From: JAMQPK01 sp035937795 | GTDB lineage: Bacteria; Acidobacteriota; Vicinamibacteria; Vicinamibacterales; JAMQPK01 | NCBI GenBank assembly: GCA_035937795.1 | Contig: DASZHO010000035.1 | Coordinates: 1-64,000, forward strand | Length of the DNA: 64,000 nucleotides | Direction of reading: 5' to 3' | Shown here: in pieces, positions 18,340-28,004 of the stretch | How positions within the stretch are numbered: position 1 is the first letter of the stretch | How the letters are laid out: every line of letters begins with the position of its first letter | Position numbers and translations under genes: made by a program | The notes under the pieces: generated by a model | Database searches by the model: none | Seen by the model: only the letters and a program-made list of their open reading frames with translations | Told to the model about the DNA's origin: nothing

Positions 18340-19767
18340 CTAGGGAGCGCTCGCACCCGTCCAGGTCCCACCCAGGGCTTTGACAAGCAACACGCTCGTC
18401 GTGAGCTGGCGCATTTGAAGATCCACCGCGGCGCGCTCGTTTGCCAGCGCCGCGCTTTGGGCGGCGATCACCTCCAGATAGGTGACCACCCCTCCTTTGT
18501 ACCGGTTCGTCGACAACTCCAGCGAGCGTTCGGCGGCGGTCGTTGCGGCCTGCTGCGTCTGTGCTTCGTCGCCAAGAATTCGCAGAGCGGCCAGGTTGTC
18601 TTCGACTTCGCGCAGCGCGTTCAGCACCGTCTCCCGGTAATCGCTGATCGATTGATCGTAAGCCGCTTTCGCCTGATCGGAGAGCGCACGGCGCCGTCCG
18701 CCGTCGAACACCGTCAACGCGGCAGCGGGACCGATGCTCCACAACGAACTGGCGCCTCGCAGCCAGGTGCCGATGCTGGAGCTTTCGAGGCCGGTCGCAC
18801 CCGTCAGCGTCAGGATGGGATAGAAGGCGGCGCTCCGGATACCGACCTGAGCGTTGGCCGCCAGGGTGCGCCGCTCGGCCGCCGCAACGTCCGGCCGCCG
18901 TTCGAGGAGATCCGAAGGCACTCCCGGGGGTACTGGCGGAGGCGGAACGTTGAGCGGCGCCGGTGCCAGGGTAAAGGTCGACGCTGGTTGACCCGTGAGC
19001 ACCGCGATGGCGTGCTCCAACTGGGCCCGCTGGATCTCGACGTCGATGGCCTGCGTCCGTGTCTGCTCGAGCTGCGTCTCCGCCTGCGCAACATCGGCTC
19101 CTGCCGCAATGCCCCCCTTGAATCGATTCTCGGTCAGCTCGAACGCGCGCTCGTAGGCGGTCACCGTTGAATCGAGCAGTTGCTTTTCGGCGTCAAGCCG
19201 CCGCAGATTGAAATAGTCGAGCGCCAGCTCGGCGTGCAGGCTCAGGCCGACGTTCTCGCGATCGGCCGCACTGCCCGCCGCCGCCGCTTCGCTCGCCCGC
19301 ACGGTTTCGTGCACGCGCTGCCAGAGATCCGCCTCGTACGAAACGTCGATCGGCGCAAAGTAGTCGTCGAACCGCGTTGGCGCCGATCGATTGCGGAGGG
19401 GTCGGTTCTGCGACTGGTTCTGCGCCGTCGCAGCCGGTGCCGTCGTCACTTGCGGTGCGTATCCCGCCCGCGCCGAACGCACCAGAGCGCGCGCCTGCTC
19501 GAACTGGGCGTCGGCGCTTTTCAGCGTCTGGTTCGAGCTCGACACCCGCTCCTCGAGCGCGTTCAGCTGCTCGTCATGAAAGATCTGCCACCACTCGCCG
19601 CGAACCGTCTGATCGCTTGGCTGGGCGGGCTTCCAGTTGCCGGCTTCCTTGTAGGCGGGAGGCAAGCCTGTCTCGGGAGGCTGATACGGAGGCCTGGCCG
19701 CGCAGGCGGACGCCGCGAACAGCCACAGCACGCTGACGGCCGCCGGCGCCCGTGTTCCAGCGCTCAT
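18340..19767 (-). CDS. Outer-membrane efflux factor, TolC/NodT family lipoprotein
   Basis: Forms the outer-membrane channel for RND efflux. The 475-residue product has a lipobox-like signal (WLFAASACAAR), then two repeated OEP halves with long helices: WWQIFHDEQLNALEERV and YFNLRRLDAEKQLLDSTV, then LTLTGATGLES and YDQSISDYRETVLNALREVE. Its ATG overlaps the stop of the adaptor by 4 bases, so it belongs with system 2. Confidence 0.93.
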   Translation of the reverse strand: MSAGTRAPAAVSVLWLFAASACAARPPYQPPETGLPPAYKEAGNWKPAQPSDQTVRGEWWQIFHDEQLNALEERVSSSNQTLKSADAQFEQARALVRSARAGYAPQVTTAPAATAQNQSQNRPLRNRSAPTRFDDYFAPIDVSYEADLWQRVHETVRASEAAAAGSAADRENVGLSLHAELALDYFNLRRLDAEKQLLDSTVTAYERAFELTENRFKGGIAAGADVAQAETQLEQTRTQAIDVEIQRAQLEHAIAVLTGQPASTFTLAPAPLNVPPPPVPPGVPSDLLERRPDVAAAERRTLAANAQVGIRSAAFYPILTLTGATGLESSSIGTWLRGASSLWSIGPAAALTVFDGGRRRALSDQAKAAYDQSISDYRETVLNALREVEDNLAALRILGDEAQTQQAATTAAERSLELSTNRYKGGVVTYLEVIAAQSAALANERAAVDLQMRQLTTSVLLVKALGGTWTGASAP

Positions 19768-20942
19768 GGCGCCGCCCGTTTCGCGGCAGATTGCGTCACC
19801 TGCACGATCTCGCCCTGCACGAGCGACTCGGGCGGGCTCATCACAACCCAGTCATCACCGGTCAACCCGGACAGGATCTCCACCTCGGTGCCGAAGTCCC
19901 GGCCGAGAGTGATCGGCACCAGCGCGACACGATTGCCGTTGCGCACGACGGCTGCTTGCAGCCCTTCGCTTCGGAACATCACCGCTTCGACCGGCAGCAT
20001 ATAGGTTGACGCCGGGGAGAGCAGTTTCAAATGCACTTCGGCGTAGCTGCCCGGCAGGAGCTCGCCGCTCTTGTTGTCGACATCGATCTCCACGAGCAGC
20101 GTCCTGGACGCGGTATCGATGGAGCCGGCCGTGCGGACGAGTGTGCCCGTGAATCGCCGTCCCGGAAACTCCGTGACGACAAGGTCGGCCGTCAAGCCCG
20201 GCCTGGCCACGCGCGAGAAGGCTTCGGGCACGTTCACGAAGACGCGCAGGCGATCGGTTGTGGCGATGTGAAAGAGCTCACGGGCTGCGCCGCCGCTGGC
20301 GCCCGAGTCGATCAGGGCGCCGACATCGGTATTGCGCGCGGTGATCACGCCGTCGAACGGCGCGTAGATTCTCGTGAATGCCTCGAGCTGTTCGAGCCGC
20401 TGAACATTGTGCCGGCTCGATTCAACGCTCGCCTGCTTGGCCTCGAGATTGCCTTTCGCGTTGTCGACGTCCTGCTGCGCAACTGAATCGCTTTTCAAGA
20501 GGTCCGCGTACCGGTCGGACGTGATTTTCGCGAGCCGTTCATTTGCCTCGGCGGTCGACAGGTCGGCGCGCGCCTGATCGAGCTGCTGTTCCAGTTCCGG
20601 CGCGTCAATTTCTCCCAGGAGCTGCCCCGCCTTCACATGTCCGCCGATGTCGACGGTGCGGCGCTTGAGATAGCCGTTCGTGCGGGCGTAGACCGGCGCA
20701 TCGGCAAACGGCTGCATCGTGCCCGGCAGCACGATCTCCGCCTCCGGCGCCCCGCGCTCGGGCCGAATCACCGACAAGGTCGGCACCGCCAGCTCGCGCG
20801 TCTCCCGCCCGAGCACGACCATGGCTTTCGCGCGGCTGGCGATGCCCCACCATGCCACCGCGGCGACCGCGGCCACGGCCAGTATCGACACGACTGCGGT
20901 CCGTGCGGCCGATCCCCTCGGCCGATCTTCCCGTCCCTGCAT
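19764..20942 (-). CDS. RND periplasmic adaptor, system 2
   Basis: Membrane-fusion protein of 392 residues: an N-terminal transmembrane anchor (residues 13-35), an ARTNGYLKRRTVDIGGHVKA lipoyl half, coiled-coil hairpin, FTRIYAPFDGVITARNTDVG barrel, and a C-terminal LPVEAVMFRSEGLQAAVV region. The start at 20942 overlaps the RND2 stop by one base (TGATG) and matches the usual position before the membrane anchor; upstream in-frame starts lie inside the RND2 gene. It couples the pump at 20942-24112 to the channel at 18340-19767. Confidence 0.92.
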   Translation of the reverse strand: MQGREDRPRGSAARTAVVSILAVAAVAAVAWWGIASRAKAMVVLGRETRELAVPTLSVIRPERGAPEAEIVLPGTMQPFADAPVYARTNGYLKRRTVDIGGHVKAGQLLGEIDAPELEQQLDQARADLSTAEANERLAKITSDRYADLLKSDSVAQQDVDNAKGNLEAKQASVESSRHNVQRLEQLEAFTRIYAPFDGVITARNTDVGALIDSGASGGAARELFHIATTDRLRVFVNVPEAFSRVARPGLTADLVVTEFPGRRFTGTLVRTAGSIDTASRTLLVEIDVDNKSGELLPGSYAEVHLKLLSPASTYMLPVEAVMFRSEGLQAAVVRNGNRVALVPITLGRDFGTEVEILSGLTGDDWVVMSPPESLVQGEIVQVTQSAAKRAAP

Positions 20943-23900
20943 CAATCGCCTCCCCCGATGCTCGTGGATGACTGCCTGGTGCCCGAGCCGTGGAGCAGGC
21001 TGAAGACAACCGGCACGAAGAACAGCGTGGCCACGGTCGCAAAGCTCAGCCCGCCGATCACCGCGCGCCCGAGCGGCGCGTTCTGTTCGCCGCCTTCTCC
21101 CCGGCCGATCGCCATCGGCACCATTCCGATGATCATCGCGAGCGCCGTCATGAGCACCGGCCGGAACCTCGTGAATCCCGCATCCAGCGCGGCATCGATG
21201 GCCCGCCTGCCCGCGCCGATCTGCTCTTTCGCAAAACTCACGACGAGAATGCTGTTCGCGGTCACGACGCCCATGCACATGATCGACCCCGTCAGCGCCG
21301 GCACGCTGATGGTCGTGTGCGAAAGAAACAGCAGCCAGACGATGCCGGCCAGCGCCGCCGGCAGCGCCGAGATGATGATGAACGGGTCCAGCCAGGACTG
21401 GAAATTCACCACGATGAGCAGGTAGATGAGCACGATGGCCAGCGCAAGCCCGCTGAGCAGACCGATAAAGGATGAGTTCATCGTTTCGATCTGGCCGCGG
21501 ACGATCATCTGCGATCCACGCGGCAACATCCGCTGGCTCTCGTCGAGGATCGGCGCGATTTCCCGTGAGACGCCGCCCAGATCGCGGCCCTGGACCGATC
21601 CGAAAATGTCGATGACCGGCTGGACGTTGTAGTGCGACACGACCGCCATGCCGGTGCCGCGCCGGACGGTCGTCAGGTCCTCCATGACCTGCGACACGGC
21701 TCCGCTCGGCCCCGTCACGGGAATGTTCCCGATCTCCTGCAGCGAATTCAGCCGGTACTGCGGCATCTGGGTGGCGATGCTGTAACTCACGCCGTTGGCG
21801 GGATTCAGCCAGAAGGTCGGAGACGTCTGGCCGCTGCCGCTCAGTGAGATCAGCAGGTTGCTTGCAATATCACGCTGGGTGAATCCTGCCTGCGCTGCCC
21901 TCGTGCGATCGACGTCAAGATGAATCTTGGGCTGATTGAAGGCCTGGTGCACGCGCAGATCAACGATGCCGGGCACCTGCACGAGGCGGCTGACCAGTTG
22001 CGTGGCGAACTGCCGGTTGGCCGCGAGATTGGCGCCGACGATCTGCACGTCTATCGGGGCCGGCAGTCCAAAGCTCAGGATTTGACTGACGATGTCGGCG
22101 GGAATGAAGGCGAAGAGGACGCCGGGGAACTCTCGTGCCAACCTCAGGCGAAGGTCGTGAACGTGCTCCGCCGTTGGGCGGTGATCCTGGGAGAGCGACA
22201 CGAGAATGTCGGCATCGGCCGCGCCGATTGGCGCCGAGTTGCTGTAAGCCAGATTGAGGCCGCTGTACGGCAAACCGATGTTATCGATGATGGTCGACAG
22301 TTCCCGAGCCGGAATCTGCTGGCGGATCGTCTCTTCGACGTGATCGGCCAGCGCCTCCGTGTCTTCGATCCGCGTGCCGGTCGGCGCCCGCAAATGGAGC
22401 TTGAACTGACCGGTGTCGACGGCCGGAAAGAAATCCTCACCCACCCACGGCAGCAAGGCGAACGACAGGACGCACGCTGCGAGAAAGATCCCCGCGAACA
22501 GTCCACGATGGTCCAGGCAGCGCTCGAGCACGCGGCGGTAAGCCGCGCGCATGCCGATGAACCCACGCTCGAACCATTGCTGGAGACGAACGAACGGATT
22601 GCCCGTCGCGCCTCCGTCGTGCCCCTCGGGGCCGTGCGCCTTCAACAGATACTTCGCCATCGTCGGCACGAGCGTCCGCGACAGTGCGTAGGACGCCAGC
22701 ATGGCGAAGACCACCGCCTCGGCAAGCGGCACGAACAGGTAGCGCGAGACGCCGGTCAGGAAGAACATCGGCACGAACACGATGCAGATGCAGATGGTCG
22801 AGACGAACGCCGGGACTGCGATCTGCGCAGCGCCGTCGAGGATGGCCGGCTCGAGCGCCTTGCCCTGCGCGAGGTGCGTGTCGATGTTCTCGATGGCGAC
22901 CGTCGCATCGTCGACGAGAATGCCCACGGCGAGCGCCAGGCCGCCCAGCGTCATGATGTTGATCGTCTCGCCGAGCGCGCTCAAGACGATGAGCGAGCTG
23001 AGCATCGACAAGGGGATCGAGACCGCGATGATCAGCGTGCTGCGCCAGCTCCCGAGAAAGATCAGGATCATCAGCGCCGTGAGGCACGCGGCGACGAGCG
23101 CCTCTCGCAGGACGCCCTGGATCGACGCGCGGACGAACAGCGACTGATCCAGCAGCAGTCGGATGTCGAGCGACGGCGGCATCAGCGGGACGACCCGGGG
23201 CAGCGTGTCCTTGATGCGGTTGATGATGTCGAGCGTCGACGCATTGCCTGTTTTCAGGATCGTCATCAACGTGGAGCGCTGTCCGTTGACCCGCACGATA
23301 TTGGTCTGCGGCGGAAACCCGTCGCGGACGTGCGCAACGTCGCGGATGAGGATCGGCGTGTTGCGGACGACCTTGATCGGCAAGTCGTTCAGCTCCTCCA
23401 CGGTTTTGGGACTCGCGTTGATGTCGACGTCGTATTCGGCGTGACCAATTTTGGAGGTGCCCGCCGGCAGGATCAGGTTCTGCACGCTGATCGCGTTCAC
23501 CACGTCGAGTGGGGACAGTCCCTTGGCCTGAAGGGCCGCCGGGTCGAGATCGACCTGAATCTGCCGCTGCTTGCCGCCGTACGGGAACGGGATCGAAGCC
23601 CCCTGGACGTTCGAAAGCTGGCTGCGCAGCGTGTTGTTGGCCGCGTCGAAGAGCTGCTGCTCGGAGAGTCCCTGGCCCGACAGGCCAAGCTGGAGCACCG
23701 GCACGCTCGATGCGTTATAGCTGAGAATAAACGGGGGGTTGATGCCCGCCGGCAGCTGTCGCAGTACGCCCTGGGTGCCACTGCTGACCTGCGCCATCGC
23801 CATGTCGATGCGCACCGTGGGCTGGAAAAAAATCTTCACGACCGCCGTGCCGTTCAGCGATTGCGACTCGATATGTTCGATGTCGTTCACCGAGATCGTC

Positions 23901-24112
23901 AGGACGCGCTCGAAACTCGAGACAATCCGGTTCGCCATCTCTTCGGCCGACAGCCCGTTGAAGTTCCAGATGACGGCCAGCACCGGAATATTGATGTTCG
24001 GAAAGATGTCGACAGGAGTGCGGACGGCCGTCAGCGGTCCGACCATCAGAATGAGCAACGCCAGTACGACAAATGTGTAGGGGCGCCTCAGTGCGATTCG
24101 AACAATCCACAT
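20942..24112 (-). CDS. RND efflux permease, AcrB/HAE1 type (system 2)
   Basis: A full-length 1056-residue pump protein. It starts MWIVRIALRRPYTFVVLALL, carries the TM4 proton-relay pair in VGILVDDATVAIENID (Asp401, Asp402) and ends with typical TM10-12 segments (VVTANSILVVSFAKEQIGAG). First gene of the operon RND, adaptor, outer-membrane factor. The substrate is unknown. A TAAGAT box and a 23-base direct repeat lie upstream. Confidence 0.95.
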   Translation of the reverse strand: MWIVRIALRRPYTFVVLALLILMVGPLTAVRTPVDIFPNINIPVLAVIWNFNGLSAEEMANRIVSSFERVLTISVNDIEHIESQSLNGTAVVKIFFQPTVRIDMAMAQVSSGTQGVLRQLPAGINPPFILSYNASSVPVLQLGLSGQGLSEQQLFDAANNTLRSQLSNVQGASIPFPYGGKQRQIQVDLDPAALQAKGLSPLDVVNAISVQNLILPAGTSKIGHAEYDVDINASPKTVEELNDLPIKVVRNTPILIRDVAHVRDGFPPQTNIVRVNGQRSTLMTILKTGNASTLDIINRIKDTLPRVVPLMPPSLDIRLLLDQSLFVRASIQGVLREALVAACLTALMILIFLGSWRSTLIIAVSIPLSMLSSLIVLSALGETINIMTLGGLALAVGILVDDATVAIENIDTHLAQGKALEPAILDGAAQIAVPAFVSTICICIVFVPMFFLTGVSRYLFVPLAEAVVFAMLASYALSRTLVPTMAKYLLKAHGPEGHDGGATGNPFVRLQQWFERGFIGMRAAYRRVLERCLDHRGLFAGIFLAACVLSFALLPWVGEDFFPAVDTGQFKLHLRAPTGTRIEDTEALADHVEETIRQQIPARELSTIIDNIGLPYSGLNLAYSNSAPIGAADADILVSLSQDHRPTAEHVHDLRLRLAREFPGVLFAFIPADIVSQILSFGLPAPIDVQIVGANLAANRQFATQLVSRLVQVPGIVDLRVHQAFNQPKIHLDVDRTRAAQAGFTQRDIASNLLISLSGSGQTSPTFWLNPANGVSYSIATQMPQYRLNSLQEIGNIPVTGPSGAVSQVMEDLTTVRRGTGMAVVSHYNVQPVIDIFGSVQGRDLGGVSREIAPILDESQRMLPRGSQMIVRGQIETMNSSFIGLLSGLALAIVLIYLLIVVNFQSWLDPFIIISALPAALAGIVWLLFLSHTTISVPALTGSIMCMGVVTANSILVVSFAKEQIGAGRRAIDAALDAGFTRFRPVLMTALAMIIGMVPMAIGRGEGGEQNAPLGRAVIGGLSFATVATLFFVPVVFSLLHGSGTRQSSTSIGGGD

Positions 24113-24218
24113 GAATCGGGATAGATCTTACCCCGAGGCCGGAAAAATAGTCTGGGGGGCGCCTGGCCCAGGCTTGCAGGCTTTGCCAGGGTAGAGTGTT
24201 TGATTGTCCGGCCTTGTA

Positions 24219-24264
24219 AGAATGCGCGCACTCGCACCGTCAGAATGCGCGCACTCGCACCGTC
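24219..24264. repeat. Perfect tandem 23-base repeat upstream of RND system 2
   Basis: AGAATGCGCGCACTCGCACC plus GTC occurs twice, head to tail and without mismatch. It sits 107 bases upstream of the RND2 start in the 202-base gap to the NHL gene. Each unit holds a GCGCGC core. It may be a regulator-binding direct repeat or a simple duplication. Confidence 0.8.
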
Positions 24265-24314
24265 GGCAGGCGAATGCTGCCCAAGGCAGCGTGCTCACCG
24301 TGATGCTGGGCGCC

Positions 24315-25604
24315 TCAGCGGCTCGGCCAGACCACTCCCTGAGTCTGTTTCGTCACCGGCCCGAGGCCCTTGTACACGAATCTCTGGACGCGCTTGCCTT
24401 CGTACGTCTCGGTCGTATAGATGTTGCCCTTCGAATCGGTCGTGATGCTGTGCACTCCGAAGAACTGGCCAGGTTGTCGACCGCCATCGCCGAAGTTTGT
24501 GATTTCCTGCAGCGAGTCGCGCTGCAGGACGTGCACCTTCTCGTTCACACCGTCGGTCAGGTAGAGAAAGCGCTGCTGCGGATCTCTTGAAAAGGCGAGG
24601 TCCCACGCCGAGCCCGCGTTGAGCGTCCGCTTCGCGATAAACGCCTCCTTGACGAACTTGCCTTCCGGTGTGAACACCTGAATGCGATCGTTCACACGGT
24701 CGCACACATAGAGCAGCCGATCGTCGGAGAGCTGCGCGCAGTGCACCGGGCTGCGGAATTGCTGATCGGCCGGCGCGTCGGGATTGTACGGGCCCGGATC
24801 GGTGTCGTCGGGTCTGTTGCCATATGCCCCCCAGTAACGCTTCAGCTTGCCGGTGTCCGCATCGAGAACGGCGACGCGCTTGTTGAGATAGCCATCGCCC
24901 AGATAGACCTCGTTCGTCTTCGGATCGACGAAAATCTTGGCGACCCGTCCAAAATTATTCGGATCGTTGCTGTTGGCTGGATAGGTCGGCGTTCCCGCTC
25001 CCGCAACGATGGCATCGGGTTCGCTGCTCGGCGCGGCCCCGCGTCCACGTCCGCGTGCCGGGGGTCCGGTACGCGCACCCTTTTTCCCAACCTGCAGCAG
25101 GAACTTGCCCTCTTTGGTGAACTTCAGCACGTGCTGGTCGGGCCCGCCGTTGCCGCCGATCCAGACGTTCCCCTTGTAATCGATCGTGATGCCGTGATTG
25201 GAGTCCGGCCACTCGTATCCCTGTCCTGGGCCGCCCCAGTGCCTGAGAAGATTTCCGGCCTGGTCGAACTCGAGAACGGGCGGCGCACCGGCGCAGCACT
25301 CGCCGATCGGCGGCTTCGCTTCCAATCCTTTTTCGTTGGCCGCTAGCGTGGCCGAGCTGCGGTGGATGATCCAGACGTGATCCTGATCGTCGACCGACAC
25401 GCCGATGGTGGAACCGAGCAGCCAGTGATTGGGCAACGGCTTCGGCCACAACGGGTCGACTTCGAACCTCGGCCCCTGGACACTGGCACGGTCCTGGGCC
25501 TGGGCCCTGCTCTCCAGGGCGTTCTGCGCGAGCCAGAGACCGCCCAGCAAAACGAGAAATGCTGCGCCGAACCAGAGGTTGGGTTTCCGCTTCAGGAGCA
25601 TCAT
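24315..25604 (-). CDS. NHL-repeat beta-propeller exported protein
   Basis: A 429-residue protein with an N-terminal signal anchor (residues 8-30), then NHL-type propeller repeats, e.g. IGVSVDDQDHVWIIHR, NHGITIDYKGNVWIGG, VAKIFVDPKTNEVYLGDGYL and AQLSDDRLLYVCDRVNDRIQ. NHL propellers bind partners or act as lactonase-like scaffolds; no catalytic set is obvious. A cysteine pair (ECCAG) near residue 100 is unusual. The start at 25604 follows AAGGAGGATGCA and is preferred to the longer frame. Divergent from the HupE-like gene. Confidence 0.82.
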   Translation of the reverse strand: MMLLKRKPNLWFGAAFLVLLGGLWLAQNALESRAQAQDRASVQGPRFEVDPLWPKPLPNHWLLGSTIGVSVDDQDHVWIIHRSSATLAANEKGLEAKPPIGECCAGAPPVLEFDQAGNLLRHWGGPGQGYEWPDSNHGITIDYKGNVWIGGNGGPDQHVLKFTKEGKFLLQVGKKGARTGPPARGRGRGAAPSSEPDAIVAGAGTPTYPANSNDPNNFGRVAKIFVDPKTNEVYLGDGYLNKRVAVLDADTGKLKRYWGAYGNRPDDTDPGPYNPDAPADQQFRSPVHCAQLSDDRLLYVCDRVNDRIQVFTPEGKFVKEAFIAKRTLNAGSAWDLAFSRDPQQRFLYLTDGVNEKVHVLQRDSLQEITNFGDGGRQPGQFFGVHSITTDSKGNIYTTETYEGKRVQRFVYKGLGPVTKQTQGVVWPSR

Positions 25605-25695
25605 TGCATCCTCCTTCTGGCGATGGTTGTAAAGGCCGATCAGTATACGCGGAAGCGCTCCAAAAAAATCAACAGTTGAGCGAGAATAGGCGCCC

Positions 25696-27087
25696 GTGAG
25701 GACAAAGCACCGCGGAGGGATCGTCCGATCCTTGGGCCCGGCATTGCTGGCAGCGATGTGCTGCACGCTGCCCGCTACCCTTGGTGCTCATGACATCCCG
25801 GCCGATATCGTCGTGCAGACGTTCGTCAAACCCGACGGACAGATCCTCCATCTGCTTCTTCGCGTACCTCTTGCGGCGTTCGTCGATCTCGACCTGCCCC
25901 AGCGCGGCCCGGGATATCTCGATTTCGCCCGAGCGGACAGCTGGCTGCCGGTGCTGGCGAGCCGATGGATGGACGACTACGCTGAGCTCTATGAAGGCGG
26001 CAACCGGCTGACGCGTCCCCGCATCGTCGCCGCCCGGGTATCGTTGCCGTCGGACAAGTCCTTCGGCACGTATGAGTCGGCTCTTGTCCATCTCACGAAG
26101 GAGCCGCCGCTCTCGAACGACACCGACCTGATTTGGAACCAGGGCCTGCTGGACGTGATCTACGAGTACCCGATCCAATCGGAACGGTCAGATTTCTCGA
26201 TCAAGACGGTCCTCGAGAAGCTCGGGATACGAGCCACCACGGTCATCCGGTTCCTGCCACCGGGGGGCGCCGTTCGCGCATTCGAATTTCTCGGCGATCC
26301 CGGTTTGGTCAGGCTCGACCCTCGATGGCATCAGGCCGCGCTAGGATTCGTTCGCCTTGGATTTCTCCACATTCTCGATGGAACCGACCATTTGCTGTTC
26401 CTGTTCTGCCTGGTCATTCCGTTTCGTCGTCTCCGGCCCCTCATCGTGGTGGTGACGGCCTTCACCGTCGCGCATTCGATCACGCTGCTCTCGTCGGCTT
26501 ACGATCTCGTCCCCAATGTGCTCTGGTTTCCGCCCCTTATCGAAACGCTGATCGCGGCCTCGATTTTCTACATGGCGCTCGAAAACATCGTCTCGGTCCG
26601 GCTTCAACGACGGTGGCTGCTTGCGTTCGCGTTCGGCCTGGTCCACGGGTTCGGCTTCTCTTTCGGGCTTCGACAGACGCTGCAGTTCGCGGGTTCCCAC
26701 CTCCTCACGTCTCTCCTGTCGTTCAACGTCGGCGTGGAGCTCGGGCAGCTGTTCGTGCTTCTGCTGCTGGTTCCGGCGCTGAATCTGCTGTTTCGTCTCG
26801 GCCTTCCCGAGCGCACCGGAACCATCATTCTCTCGGCCCTGGTCGCCGATACCGGCTGGCACTGGATGCTCGAGCGAGGTGACCGGCTGCGACAGTTCCG
26901 GTTCGAGTGGCCCACGCTCAACGCGGCGCTCATGGCAGACGCCGTTCGCTGGCTGATGTTGATTCTGATCATCGTCGCTGCCGCCTGGCTGATCTTCGGC
27001 CTTGTCCGGCACGCACTCGAACCGATTGCCGGCGAGGCCAGCGCGGGACCCGACGACAGTGCCGGGGGCCTGAAGTCTGGGGTCTGA
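25696..27087 (+). CDS. HupE/UreJ-type membrane protein
   Basis: A 463-residue protein: a signal peptide ending LGAHDI, an extracytoplasmic N-terminal domain of about 190 residues, then a seven-helix HupE/UreJ_2 domain starting RLGFLHILDGTDHLLFLFCL, with the conserved HxxDGxDHLLF and LVHGFGFSFGL segments. HupE/UreJ relatives are implicated in nickel or other metal uptake, but this long form is common in bacteria without urease or hydrogenase nearby, so transport is only inferred. GTG start. Followed 2 bases later by the hydrolase gene. Confidence 0.85.
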   Translation: MRTKHRGGIVRSLGPALLAAMCCTLPATLGAHDIPADIVVQTFVKPDGQILHLLLRVPLAAFVDLDLPQRGPGYLDFARADSWLPVLASRWMDDYAELYEGGNRLTRPRIVAARVSLPSDKSFGTYESALVHLTKEPPLSNDTDLIWNQGLLDVIYEYPIQSERSDFSIKTVLEKLGIRATTVIRFLPPGGAVRAFEFLGDPGLVRLDPRWHQAALGFVRLGFLHILDGTDHLLFLFCLVIPFRRLRPLIVVVTAFTVAHSITLLSSAYDLVPNVLWFPPLIETLIAASIFYMALENIVSVRLQRRWLLAFAFGLVHGFGFSFGLRQTLQFAGSHLLTSLLSFNVGVELGQLFVLLLLVPALNLLFRLGLPERTGTIILSALVADTGWHWMLERGDRLRQFRFEWPTLNAALMADAVRWLMLILIIVAAAWLIFGLVRHALEPIAGEASAGPDDSAGGLKSGV

Positions 27088-27089
27088 GC

Positions 27090-27998
27090 ATGACCCGCCG
27101 GATTCATCCTCTCGCGTTGACGCTTGCACTGACTTTGGGCGGGGGGCTCATCTTTCAGGATTGTGCCCTGCTGGCCCTCGGCGGCACCCACAATCTCGTG
27201 CTCCGCGACGCCGCCCGCGATCGCGACGTTCCGGTCAAGGTGTACGACCCCTCGAGGCCGGGAGCCTCTCTGCTGATCCTGTTTTCACCGGGCTTTGGCG
27301 GCAGCAAGGATGGGTATGAATATCTCGGCCGCGGCTGGTCGGACGCGGGATACGTCGTGGTCATCATGACTCACCTGGGGAGCGATCAGGAAGCCGTCCG
27401 GCGCTATGGTGCCAGCCTGTCACGCGATCCGCGCGCCTCGTTCACCCTCCAGGTCGATCGCACGACGGACGTCGCCTTCGTGCTTGATTCCCTCGACCTG
27501 ATTGAACAGCAGATTCCGGCGCTTCGCGGCAGAATCAGTCGTCAGCGGATCGGCGTCGCGGGACATTCGATGGGAGCCGGCACCGCGTTGCTGGTGGCCG
27601 GTGCTCGCGCCGCTCCTCCGGCCGGCGCCCTGCGGACGTTCCGGGATCCGCGCGTGACGGCCGCGATTGCCATGTCGCCACAGGGAGCCGGAGAAGAAGG
27701 ATTCACCGAGGCGTCATGGAATGACCTGCGCGTTCCGGTGATGACCATGAGCGGCACGCTGGATCTCGGCATCGCCGGCCAGCCGGCGACATGGAGGCTC
27801 GAACCGTTCCAGCACATGCCGCCCGTCGACAAGTTCCAAGTGATTGTCGATGGCGCCCGCCACTTGTCGTTTGCCACGGGCGAGCGATTTCATCCGTGCA
27901 TCCTCAAAGAGACACTGGCCTTCTGGGAAAGTTTTCTGAAACAGGACAAACCATCGCGCATCTCCAGCTTCGGGGCTTGTGCGGTCACGTCGAAATAG
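27090..27998 (+). CDS. Exported alpha/beta hydrolase (chlorophyllase/PAF-acetylhydrolase-like)
   Basis: A serine hydrolase of 302 residues. An N-terminal signal (residues 4-25) is followed by the oxyanion segment LILFSPGFGGSKDG, the nucleophile motif GVAGHSMGAG and a late His in VDGARHLSF. The family includes PAF acetylhydrolases and polyester hydrolases; the substrate cannot be read from sequence. ATG at 27090, 2 bases after the HupE stop, so probably co-transcribed. The end is 6 bases from the convergent S8 peptidase. Confidence 0.85.
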   Translation: MTRRIHPLALTLALTLGGGLIFQDCALLALGGTHNLVLRDAARDRDVPVKVYDPSRPGASLLILFSPGFGGSKDGYEYLGRGWSDAGYVVVIMTHLGSDQEAVRRYGASLSRDPRASFTLQVDRTTDVAFVLDSLDLIEQQIPALRGRISRQRIGVAGHSMGAGTALLVAGARAAPPAGALRTFRDPRVTAAIAMSPQGAGEEGFTEASWNDLRVPVMTMSGTLDLGIAGQPATWRLEPFQHMPPVDKFQVIVDGARHLSFATGERFHPCILKETLAFWESFLKQDKPSRISSFGACAVTSK

Positions 27999-28004
27999 CG
28001 ACGG

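Noticed and set aside
21920..24124. Long plus-strand reading frame (734 codons) opposite the RND system 2 gene
   Set aside because: Mirror of a full-length RND gene; the product is Arg/His/Asp-rich with no domain, typical of high-GC antisense frames.
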